A stretch of DNA of 33,627 nt, from the IMG/VR virus record IMGVR_UViG_3300022752_000228, positions 1 to 33,627 of that record. The stretch is one strand, 5' to 3'. Both the position numbers and the translations under genes were made by a program. This document shows, in pieces, positions 28,458 through 33,627 of this stretch. This DNA is from a virus. The notes beneath the pieces are model-generated. The model was not told the DNA's origin. It worked only from the letters and a program-made list of their open reading frames with translations, and searched no databases. Position 1 is the first letter of the stretch, and each line of letters begins with the position of its first letter.

Positions 28458-29618
28458 ATGCCTTGGTCCGGTGGAAATTATACAAAAGGTAACTCAGCGA
28501 CTGGTGGTTGGACTGGCGATCAATCGCTTGGCATCGGTATTGAAGCTGGACGGCACGACACGCAAGATAACGACTTTGCCACTGGCATTAACCAGTGCCT
28601 TAACAAAGACGGTAGCAACGCTGCTACTGGCAATCTGAACTTTGGAAACTTTCGCCCCACAAACATCAACGCTGGAACGGCAGCGGCACCAGCTATCTGT
28701 GCTGGCAATGATGTTAATACCGGAGTATTTGGACCTGCCGCTGACACCTGGGCGGTTGCTACTAACGGCAGCGAGCGTGTGCGAATTGATAGTACTGGAC
28801 GAGTGGGGATTGGTACTTCAGCGCCAACATCCGCACTACAAGTAACGGGACAAATAGACGGAATTCCCGATGCTGTTGGTGTTCATGTTGGAATGGTTGG
28901 AACCTCCTATGCTTGCATTGAACTAACCGGTTCGACTGGTGGAATAATTGATTTTACGGATGCGGGGGTCGATAACAAAGGCCGAATTCTTTATACCAAT
29001 AGTGATAATTCGATGGCGTTTAACACTAACGGTGCAGAAAAGTTGCGTATTACTAGCGCAGGTAGAATTGGAATCAATCAAAACAATCCTCAATCAATAG
29101 TTTCAATTTTTAACAATGAAAGTGCATCAGTTTCTACAGGACTTTTTCAAAGCAATGTTACTGGTGATTTAACAATCCACGCTTTAGTAGTTGGAAAATT
29201 TGATAATAATACAACTACTAGCCAGCGGTTTATTGGGTTTACGCATAATGCAGGTGCCAATGGTAACGGGCAAATAAACGCTAACGGAAGCGGTCAGGTT
29301 GCATTTGGAACTTTTTCAGATGAACGGCTTAAAGAAAATATTGTTAATTTGCCCACACAGCTTGCAAACATCATGGCAATGCGTCCCGTTGAGTTTGATT
29401 ATAAAGATGGAAGCGGGCATCAAATTGGATTCATCGCACAAGAAATACAGCAGATATATCCTGATTTGATTGCAGATCAGGGCGACGGCTTTTTGACTCT
29501 TTCTGGTCTTGGAAAAAACGAAGCTCGGATGATTAAGGCTTTTCAAGAATTTGCAGAATTAACTCAGGCAACAATTACGGCACTTGAAGCACGAGTAGCA
29601 GCACTAGAGGGAGCATGA
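28458..29618 (+). CDS. Tail fibre with C-terminal S74 self-cleaving chaperone domain
   Basis: The 386-aa product has a beta-rich fibre body (R-V-R-I-D-S-T-G-R-V-G-I-G-T and K-L-R-I-T-S-A-G-R-I-G-I, a typical fibre repeat) and a C-terminal S74 domain. The domain starts at F-S-D-E-R-L-K-E-N-I, with S287 and K292 as the catalytic pair; M-R-P-V-E-F-D-Y and I-G-F-I-A-Q-E-I follow, and a coiled coil ends the chain. In this family the domain drives trimer folding and then cuts itself off. GGGAG precedes the ATG. It is the likely receptor-binding protein. Confidence 0.92.
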   Translation: MPWSGGNYTKGNSATGGWTGDQSLGIGIEAGRHDTQDNDFATGINQCLNKDGSNAATGNLNFGNFRPTNINAGTAAAPAICAGNDVNTGVFGPAADTWAVATNGSERVRIDSTGRVGIGTSAPTSALQVTGQIDGIPDAVGVHVGMVGTSYACIELTGSTGGIIDFTDAGVDNKGRILYTNSDNSMAFNTNGAEKLRITSAGRIGINQNNPQSIVSIFNNESASVSTGLFQSNVTGDLTIHALVVGKFDNNTTTSQRFIGFTHNAGANGNGQINANGSGQVAFGTFSDERLKENIVNLPTQLANIMAMRPVEFDYKDGSGHQIGFIAQEIQQIYPDLIADQGDGFLTLSGLGKNEARMIKAFQEFAELTQATITALEARVAALEGA

Positions 29619-30034
29619 AGCAGCTCAGGCTTGTCAGAGTTACAGAGTTTAACAACGCCACACTTGGCGTACTCTGTATTGATGACTCGCCTGAGATGGT
29701 TACGCTGGAAGACGCATGGAGGGATAACGAGCGGCGCATCTCCTGCATCCCAGTTGGTCGATACACTATTAAGCTACATCGGTCGCCTAAGTTTGGCTTA
29801 ACGTATCAAGTTATAAACGTGCCTGAACGTGACCAGATTCTTTTTCACGCAGGGAACACACATAAGGACACGCACGGTTGCATCCTGCTTGGATTGCAGT
29901 ACGGACGGCTCGATAAGGAGACGGCCATACTTGCAAGCAGGTCGGCGTTTCAGAAGTTTATGGAGCTGATGGGCGGCGCTACAGAAGCACAACTAGTTGT
30001 TATAGATGCTTATGGTGGAGGCCGTGTACATTGA
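29615..30034 (+). CDS. DUF5675-like protein with L,D-transpeptidase-type HGC motif (139 aa), lysis region
   Basis: Residues 76-92 contain F-H-A-G-N-T-H-K-D-T-H-G-C-I-L-L-G. H78 and the T-H-G-C at 86-89 match the active-site pattern (S/T-H-G-C) of YkuD-fold L,D-transpeptidases. DUF5675 proteins occur next to holin genes in many phages and are suspected cell-wall enzymes. It overlaps the S74 fibre stop as ATGA with GAGGGAG upstream. In this genome it is the best candidate for the main endolysin, as no classical lysozyme or amidase is found. Confidence 0.72.
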   Translation: MKQLRLVRVTEFNNATLGVLCIDDSPEMVTLEDAWRDNERRISCIPVGRYTIKLHRSPKFGLTYQVINVPERDQILFHAGNTHKDTHGCILLGLQYGRLDKETAILASRSAFQKFMELMGGATEAQLVVIDAYGGGRVH

Positions 30035-30273
30035 CCGACGGAGATTTCACTCAAATACGCTATTGGCTCGACATTGCTGTAAAGGCTTTGATTGGCATTG
30101 TCATATCCATTGTTGGCATGGACTATCGTTCAGTTAAAAACTCACTGCACGAACTAGAAGAAAGTAAGTATCGTGTAACGATGGAAGTGCAAGTCATTCA
30201 AGCAGAACTTAGCCACATTAAGCAGCGACTAGAGCGCATTGAACAGAAACTTGACAGGGTATTGGACAAATGA
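30031..30273 (+). CDS. Single-span membrane protein with coiled-coil tail, holin/spanin-like (80 aa), TTG start
   Basis: Read from TTG (30031) because GGTGGAGG lies about 9 nt upstream and the overlap with the previous stop is 4 nt; no ATG gives the full membrane span. One hydrophobic helix at about residues 12-31 (I-A-V-K-A-L-I-G-I-V-I-S-I-V-G) is followed by an 18-residue connector and a coiled coil (Q-A-E-L-S-H-I-K-Q-R-L-E-R-I-E-Q-K-L-D-R-V-L). This matches small phage membrane proteins next to lysis genes, often annotated as holin-like. Confidence 0.7.
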   Translation: MTDGDFTQIRYWLDIAVKALIGIVISIVGMDYRSVKNSLHELEESKYRVTMEVQVIQAELSHIKQRLERIEQKLDRVLDK

Positions 30274-31103
30274 TGCGCGTGCTTATAACGATACTTTTTG
30301 TATCTTTATACGCACCGATAGCAAACGCAGCGCCTAGTTATTTGGCAATGTGCCACAAAGATTGGAACTGTAAAGCGACGTTGCAAACGCTTGCAGCGCA
30401 AGATGCCGTCGTTACTGGCTGGATCGAAAACACCTTTAACGCTCAATGTCCATGCGGCGATAAGCTTTTGGCGTTGCCAAACCCTAAAGTTATTCGGGTA
30501 CACCTTATCAATTCGCCGTGTATGCGTAACCGACGATGCGGTCGATACGAAGTCCTATACGGCTATTCTAAGGCTTCTGCCAGTCGAGCGGTCCACATGC
30601 AAGGGTCACGGCTCAATCGACGATTTAATGCTGTATTAGAGCGGTTTAAAAAACGATTGGCAAAAGCACAGAGTCCAGTTCAGTGCTACGTCAGTCCTTG
30701 TTTGGAGTGTGACTTAGATGGACCAGCACGAAGAGCTTTACTCAATCGGGTATCTGTTGCTTTGCCTAGCTGTATTCTTGTGGACAATCCACACCGGCAA
30801 CGTTGTCTCAGGGGGTTCGTTTGTGAGCGGCACGGAAACAGTGTGCCAGAGTCTAAGCCGTGTATAACGGATATGGATGGGCTGGACGGCGCTACCGTGT
30901 CTGTAAAAAGATGGGTCGCTAATTCCAGACATTGTGCTATTAGGTACTATTGGGAACCGTGGATGAATTGTAACACTAGCATTGGTGGTACGTTTGTTGA
31001 CCCTCGAAAAAGAGAGTGCGGTTTTCGTTTGAAAAACTTTGATAGAACAACGGGTATTTTATGCCGATACTTTTATCCATCGTCCGACATTTGCTCACGT
31101 TAG
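30270..31103 (+). CDS. Secreted cysteine-rich protein of unknown function (277 aa, 18 Cys)
   Basis: A clear signal peptide (R-V-L-I-T-I-L-F-V-S-L-Y-A-P-I-A-N-A-A) is followed by a mature chain with 18 cysteines spread over the full length (for example M-C-H-K-D-W-N-C, A-Q-C-P-C-G-D-K, S-P-C-M-R-N-R-R-C, S-P-C-L-E-C-D, M-N-C-N-T-S). It is basic overall, with several R-x-R motifs. It should be oxidised in the periplasm. It lies between two membrane proteins of the lysis region. No homologous family can be named; roles in lysis, outer-membrane disruption or exclusion are all guesses. Confidence 0.7.
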   Translation: MMRVLITILFVSLYAPIANAAPSYLAMCHKDWNCKATLQTLAAQDAVVTGWIENTFNAQCPCGDKLLALPNPKVIRVHLINSPCMRNRRCGRYEVLYGYSKASASRAVHMQGSRLNRRFNAVLERFKKRLAKAQSPVQCYVSPCLECDLDGPARRALLNRVSVALPSCILVDNPHRQRCLRGFVCERHGNSVPESKPCITDMDGLDGATVSVKRWVANSRHCAIRYYWEPWMNCNTSIGGTFVDPRKRECGFRLKNFDRTTGILCRYFYPSSDICSR

Positions 31104-31246
31104 CCGCCGGTGGCTTGCTTACGATTGGCGTTGAAGCTGATGACGCTCAAAACCTTGTACATGCCGCAGAGCCGGTTGTAGCTGGCGCTGTGTTGTATGG
31201 TGTGTCTCAAGCTTGGTCTGTAATCGACAAGAAGAAGAAGCGTTAG
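31061..31246 (+). CDS. Small holin-like membrane protein, 61 aa
   Basis: Two hydrophobic segments, about residues 2-20 (P-I-L-L-S-I-V-R-H-L-L-T-L-A-A-G-G-L-L) and 36-50 (V-V-A-G-A-V-L-Y-G-V-S), are separated by an acidic loop (E-A-D-D-A-Q) and followed by a lysine-rich end (D-K-K-K-K-R). This is the layout of small class II-type phage holins such as the Pam3 gp28 group. It overlaps the end of the cysteine-rich gene by 43 nt and its stop overlaps the convergent gene by 4 nt. Confidence 0.75.
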   Translation: MPILLSIVRHLLTLAAGGLLTIGVEADDAQNLVHAAEPVVAGAVLYGVSQAWSVIDKKKKR

Positions 31247-31590
31247 TAGTATTTGCTTTTGACTCGCAAGCTGTATCGCTTGCGTTTGTAATCGTCAATC
31301 TCTTGCTGAGGTAGGTAGCCTTTTGCCAAAGCCACGGCACGTTTGCGAATGTTTTTGACTACATCTATATCGTTGAATAACTGTTCACAGATATAGACTA
31401 GGTTGTTTGGAACTGACTCATCCTCAAACAGAAACCAGTCCAACGACCGGCGATGTTTAGCGTGAAGGGTGTCGTAAAACTTGATGTAATCTACGAGGGC
31501 TCTGTCGATAACTGCTAACCATAGTAACTGCTCAGGTGTAGCCTGATGGCCGACATGCTCAGTTAGAAAGGTTAAGTCCCTATCTTTCAT
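31243..31590 (-). CDS. Hypothetical protein, 115 aa, last gene of block B
   Basis: Helical, with W-L-A-V-I-D-R-A-L-V-D-Y-I-K and R-R-S-L-D-W-F-L-F followed by L-V-Y-I-C-E-Q-L-F and a basic end (Y-K-R-K-R-Y-S-L-R-V-K-S-K). The arrangement of a helix, R-R-x-x-x-W and a C-terminal I-C-E-x-L resembles a small family common in phage early or late-control regions, sometimes annotated only as hypothetical. It ends 4 nt inside the convergent holin gene, with no terminator seen between. Confidence 0.65.
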   Translation of the reverse strand: MKDRDLTFLTEHVGHQATPEQLLWLAVIDRALVDYIKFYDTLHAKHRRSLDWFLFEDESVPNNLVYICEQLFNDIDVVKNIRKRAVALAKGYLPQQEIDDYKRKRYSLRVKSKYY

Positions 31591-31897
31591 CTTTTACTAG
31601 CTGTAGCCAGTCCTCAAGGTACATCGTGACTAGCCACGGTTTATGATTGCGCCGGTGACATACAATGGGCATTTTGTCTTTGCAATCTCTAAGCGCCTGA
31701 TCCATAGCTTTATCCACGTTCAGCTTCTCCACACGCTTACATTCGATGTGATAGTCGGCTAATTCGGTGCAAACTACATCAGAGTCACCGGCGGCTCCGC
31801 AAAACTGCTGTGTGCGCCGTGCGGTGTAGCCGTATTCTCTTAGCTTGGCAGCTAACTCTCGTTCTCCGGCGCTACCTTTCTGTTTTCCGTTGACCAT
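31580..31897 (-). CDS. Holliday-junction-resolvase-type PD-(D/E)XK nuclease (105 aa)
   Basis: The active-site pattern is visible: E12 (G-S-A-G-E-R-E), D40 (A-G-D-S-D-V-V) and E52-x-K54 (I-E-C-K-R-V-E). These are the order and spacing of archaeal-type Hjc resolvases and related phage nucleases. It would cut branched DNA made during RecT-type recombination or before packaging. AAGGA precedes the ATG. The length is near the family minimum. Confidence 0.82.
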   Translation of the reverse strand: MVNGKQKGSAGERELAAKLREYGYTARRTQQFCGAAGDSDVVCTELADYHIECKRVEKLNVDKAMDQALRDCKDKMPIVCHRRNHKPWLVTMYLEDWLQLVKDER

Positions 31898-32051
31898 TTT
31901 TATCCTTCACCATCATGAGCGATATTGTTACGGCTTCTCGATGCTTGTCGTAATTCTTCTTCACCTGCTCACATTGCTTTGCTTTGTGTGCCGCTTGAAG
32001 CTCCCTCCACATCTGTTCTCTGAACAACTCACTTGCTGGCTTAACGGTCAT
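31872..32051 (-). CDS. Small charged helical protein, 59 aa
   Basis: A short frame from M-T-V-K-P-A-S-E-L-F-R to K-N-G-Q-R-K-T-E-R. It is predicted to be almost all helix with many Lys, Arg and Gln. It overlaps the stop of the upstream gene by 11 nt and runs 26 nt into the resolvase gene, so it fills the only otherwise empty stretch of block B. GGAG lies further upstream of the ATG than usual. No family recognised. Confidence 0.55.
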   Translation of the reverse strand: MTVKPASELFREQMWRELQAAHKAKQCEQVKKNYDKHREAVTISLMMVKDKNGQRKTER

Positions 32052-32295
32052 TTTCTACACGCTCCATATACAAGCCTTGACCGCATAGCAAGTGGACCTC
32101 TACGGCCTCACAGTGAAGCACAGAATCTAATAATATCTTAGCCAATACTTCTGGCGACTCATCGTAGTTTGTTTCAACCAGCGCCCGTATATCCGGCCTG
32201 GGCTCAAACTCAAACTCATAGGACGGGTTGCGGCGTATCGACAGCTTAATCTGCCATTTCCCGTCATTAACCGTGTGCAGTGTGTAAAGTTTCAT
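32041..32295 (-). CDS. Hypothetical protein, 84 aa
   Basis: Starts M-K-L-Y-T-L-H-T-V-N-D-G-K with GGAG 5 nt upstream, inside the end of the preceding gene (29-nt overlap). Beta-strand-rich first half (W-Q-I-K-L-S-I-R-R and Y-E-F-E-F-E-P) and a helical second half (E-V-L-A-K-I-L-L-D-S-V-L-H-C). No motif recognised. Confidence 0.65.
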   Translation of the reverse strand: MKLYTLHTVNDGKWQIKLSIRRNPSYEFEFEPRPDIRALVETNYDESPEVLAKILLDSVLHCEAVEVHLLCGQGLYMERVENDR

Positions 32296-32740
32296 AAGGC
32301 TCCAATGCTGTCTGGGGTATTTTGTAACAGGGTTGTTTGGTTTCTTCCGTCCAGTAGTCGGGGTGTTTGCCGTATCGACCGTAAATCCAGCCTACAACTT
32401 GATAGTCTGGATATTTGCCGGTAACAAGAATGTATGGCGCCTCGTCTTTATCAAAGGGATACAACAGCAAATGACCTTGAGCGTACTGGGTATAGCGCAC
32501 CTCGTACGGTCCTACATCGTTCTGGTCTTTAAATGACCAAGTAGCACCAGGCCAATAGCTGTTAGTGGCTTTAGACACCACCAGTTCAGCGATTGCCCCC
32601 TCGATGTGGCTACGCCACCCGTCCGACAGCGCAAGGCCATCGAACGGGCTTTTGTAGCCGTTGGTCATCACTCGGAACATTCGCATGTAGCCAGCCATTC
32701 CCGCATGAAAAGCTTCGGCAGAATCAAGCGTAATTCGCAT
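32267..32740 (-). CDS. PD-(D/E)XK-like nuclease, phage type (157 aa)
   Basis: Start M-R-I-T-L-D-S-A-E is chosen (GAGG 6 nt upstream) over a GTG 12 nt earlier. Residues E52 (I-A-E-L-V-V-S-K), D75 (N-D-V-G-P) and E80-V-R82 form a PD-(D/E)XK-like core with Arg in place of Lys. They are followed by P-Y-I-L-V-T-G and V-V-G-W-I-Y-G-R-Y, a signature I associate with a widespread family of putative phage endonucleases of unknown substrate. It may be the exonuclease partner of the RecT protein. Confidence 0.68.
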   Translation of the reverse strand: MRITLDSAEAFHAGMAGYMRMFRVMTNGYKSPFDGLALSDGWRSHIEGAIAELVVSKATNSYWPGATWSFKDQNDVGPYEVRYTQYAQGHLLLYPFDKDEAPYILVTGKYPDYQVVGWIYGRYGKHPDYWTEETKQPCYKIPQTALEPYETLHTAHG

Positions 32741-32755
32741 GATGGACCTCACACA

Positions 32756-33058
32756 CTAAAAGGGTACGTCGTCGTCTACGTCGGCGCTTTTAGTGATAAA
32801 GCTAGGCGAAGAAGACGCTATAGCGGCGTATTCATGCTCCGTCCTATCTGCCAACGTCTCGTTCCATGTCAGCACTTCCGTAATCAGGTCACGAAGGTCT
32901 TTTAGGTCGTTAGCAAACAAGTACTTAGTCTCTTTGTATTCGCCTGTTTCTTTGTTTTTGTAGGTCTTGCGAAAGGTAAAGCTCACGCCGCCTCGGTCGT
33001 TTTCCCAAGCAGCTATGTCGATTCCCTTATTACGAAATGCCTTTTTTGGTTTGCCCAT
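32756..33058 (-). CDS. Putative ssDNA-binding protein with SSB-type acidic tip (100 aa)
   Basis: First gene of block B, AAGGAG before the ATG. The N-terminal 60 residues form a strand-rich DNA-binding-like domain (I-A-A-W-E-N-D-R-G-G-V-S-F-T-F-R-K-T-Y). After a linker the chain ends D-V-D-D-D-V-P-F, the acidic tip by which bacterial SSB recruits repair proteins. It is small for an SSB and lacks a clear full OB fold, so it may belong to a PC4-like or other compact ssDNA-binding group. It would work with RecT and the two nucleases. Confidence 0.68.
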   Translation of the reverse strand: MGKPKKAFRNKGIDIAAWENDRGGVSFTFRKTYKNKETGEYKETKYLFANDLKDLRDLITEVLTWNETLADRTEHEYAAIASSSPSFITKSADVDDDVPF

Positions 33059-33070
33059 TGTATCTCCTTG

Positions 33071-33123
33071 TTGTCAATTAGACACCTGTGATGTAGCATG
33101 AGGTCGATCATGTCGCAAGGTGT
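33071..33123 (+). promoter_or_regulatory. Divergent control region between block B and the HTH operon
   Basis: Rightward: TTGTCA (33071-33076), 17 nt, TAGCAT (33094-33099), a fair sigma70-like promoter for 33130. Leftward: a weaker pair, TTGCGA (33113-33118) and TACATC (33090-33095), also 17 nt apart, for block B. CATGA (33097-33101) and TCATG (33108-33112) form an inverted repeat across both. ACACCT (33082-33087) and AGGTGT (33118-33123) form a second. The HTH protein encoded just downstream may bind here. Confidence 0.5.
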
Positions 33124-33129
33124 TTTTAT

Positions 33130-33372
33130 ATGAACGAAACGAAAAACGAAGGATACGTTAGCAGCACAGTAATTAAGAATTACTTTTCCATTCCAAAAAG
33201 CAGTTTTGAATTGCTGGTAAAACAAGGGATGCCACACATTCGCATCGGCGCTGTACGTCGATTCCGGTTGTTGGAAGTTGAGTCATGGTTAATTGCACGA
33301 GGCGACGAAATGAAAAAACTAAAGGATGATCGACATGCAGCAAAAACATTACAAGGGATTATCCCTGACTGA
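33130..33372 (+). CDS. Excisionase/MerR-like helix-turn-helix protein (80 aa)
   Basis: Residues about 8-56 have the winged-helix pattern of excisionase-family proteins: V-S-S-T-V-I-K-N-Y-F-S-I-P-K-S-S-F-E-L-L-V-K-Q-G, then I-R-I-G-A-V-R-R-F-R and V-E-S-W-L. The C-terminus is basic. Without an integrase in the genome a recombination-directionality role is unlikely, so a regulator of the divergent promoters is the better guess. AAGGTG lies about 9 nt before the ATG. Confidence 0.78.
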   Translation: MNETKNEGYVSSTVIKNYFSIPKSSFELLVKQGMPHIRIGAVRRFRLLEVESWLIARGDEMKKLKDDRHAAKTLQGIIPD

Positions 33373-33619
33373 CTTACACAAGCGACTCTACGCAATAATG
33401 CCTGAGTTGCCACCTATCAGCACCCATAAGACAGGAACGCATGGCACCTACAAGGCTATCGACCACGAAGGAAACGTGTACGAAGTAGAGATTTGGTACG
33501 TCGATAACACGATGCACCGCAGAGAGCGGTTCGTTATGAACTACGCTCTACTGGCAGCGCAGTCACATGATGCAGTCGAGCCCCGATTAAAACCGCATGA
33601 AGGATGGAATCTGGATTGA
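33335..33619 (+). CDS. Hypothetical protein, 94 aa, crosses the assembly junction
   Basis: Start M-Q-Q-K-H-Y-K-G-L-S-L is chosen because AAGGA stands 8 nt upstream; an ATG 9 nt earlier is too close to that site. It overlaps the HTH gene by 38 nt. Mixed alpha/beta (G-T-Y-K-A-I-D-H-E-G-N-V-Y-E-V-E-I-W-Y-V), no motif recognised. The last 46 residues or so are repeated at the window start. Its transcript would run into the terminators at 212 and 311. Confidence 0.7.
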   Translation: MQQKHYKGLSLTDLHKRLYAIMPELPPISTHKTGTHGTYKAIDHEGNVYEVEIWYVDNTMHRRERFVMNYALLAAQSHDAVEPRLKPHEGWNLD

Positions 33620-33627
33620 TTGTAGGG
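33478..33627. repeat. Terminal direct repeat, right copy
   Basis: Matches bases 1-150 except at 33604 (A, versus G127) and 33626 (G, versus A149). See the left copy for interpretation. Confidence 0.95.

Noticed and set aside
33130-33372. Excisionase function for the HTH protein
   Set aside because: The fold pattern fits, but no integrase or attachment site accompanies it; a transcription role is more likely.
1-33627. CRISPR array, transposon or insertion sequence
   Set aside because: No regularly spaced repeats, no transposase-like frame and no flanking terminal inverted repeats were seen.

Overview
The window is a nearly complete, terminally overlapping assembly of a tailed bacteriophage, most likely short-tailed (podovirus-like). 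Bases 1-150 repeat bases 33478-33627 with two mismatches, so the non-redundant genome is about 33,477 bp and probably closes into a circle in this assembly. A terminase, portal, scaffold, major capsid and ejection-protein series is present. No tape-measure protein, tail-sheath or major tail-tube gene could be recognised. The host is bacterial: strong Shine-Dalgarno sites, ATGA overlaps, sigma70-like promoters, and a tRNA-Asn with encoded CCA. It is probably Gram-negative, judging by a lipoprotein signal and two lytic transglycosylase domains. The host genus cannot be read from the sequence. No integrase, polymerase, primase, helicase or RNA polymerase was found, so replication and transcription presumably rely on the host.

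Layout. Leftward block A (4368 to 348, minus strand) holds small unknown proteins, a paralogous pair, an envelope group (secreted protein, lipoprotein, small membrane protein, membrane-anchored lytic transglycosylase), a RecT/Bet annealase, a ribbon-helix-helix protein and a tRNA-Asn placed 6 nt after the last stop codon. It is led by a good promoter overlaid with a perfect 10-bp inverted repeat. The rightward block (4412 to 31246) begins with an HTH protein and the small terminase. A cassette of nine small genes then separates it from the large terminase. After that come the portal, a fibre gene, nuclease-like and scaffold genes, the major capsid and decoration proteins (with two intrinsic terminators and a hairpin), head-tail genes, five ejection-type or accessory virion genes ending in a 968-aa protein with a C-terminal transglycosylase, an S74 tail fibre, and a lysis region. 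Leftward block B (33058 to 31243) carries an SSB-like protein, two PD-(D/E)XK-type nucleases and small proteins. It meets the rightward block head-on with stop codons overlapping by 4 nt.

Divergent from block B is a short rightward operon (33130 to 33619). It holds an excisionase-like HTH protein and an unknown protein, and it continues across the ends into a 200-nt noncoding stretch with three consecutive stem-loops, two of them textbook terminators.

In the likely logic, blocks A and B are early. They handle host takeover, recombination-dependent DNA metabolism and the envelope. The long rightward block is late: packaging, virion and lysis. The two HTH proteins and the operator-like inverted repeats would control the switch. 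The points most worth a second look are the nested hairpin that encloses the ribosome-binding site of the major capsid gene, the operator-overlaid promoter, the early envelope module, the DUF551-type gene family between terS and terL, the 18-cysteine secreted protein in the lysis region, and the structured noncoding stretch at the genome junction.
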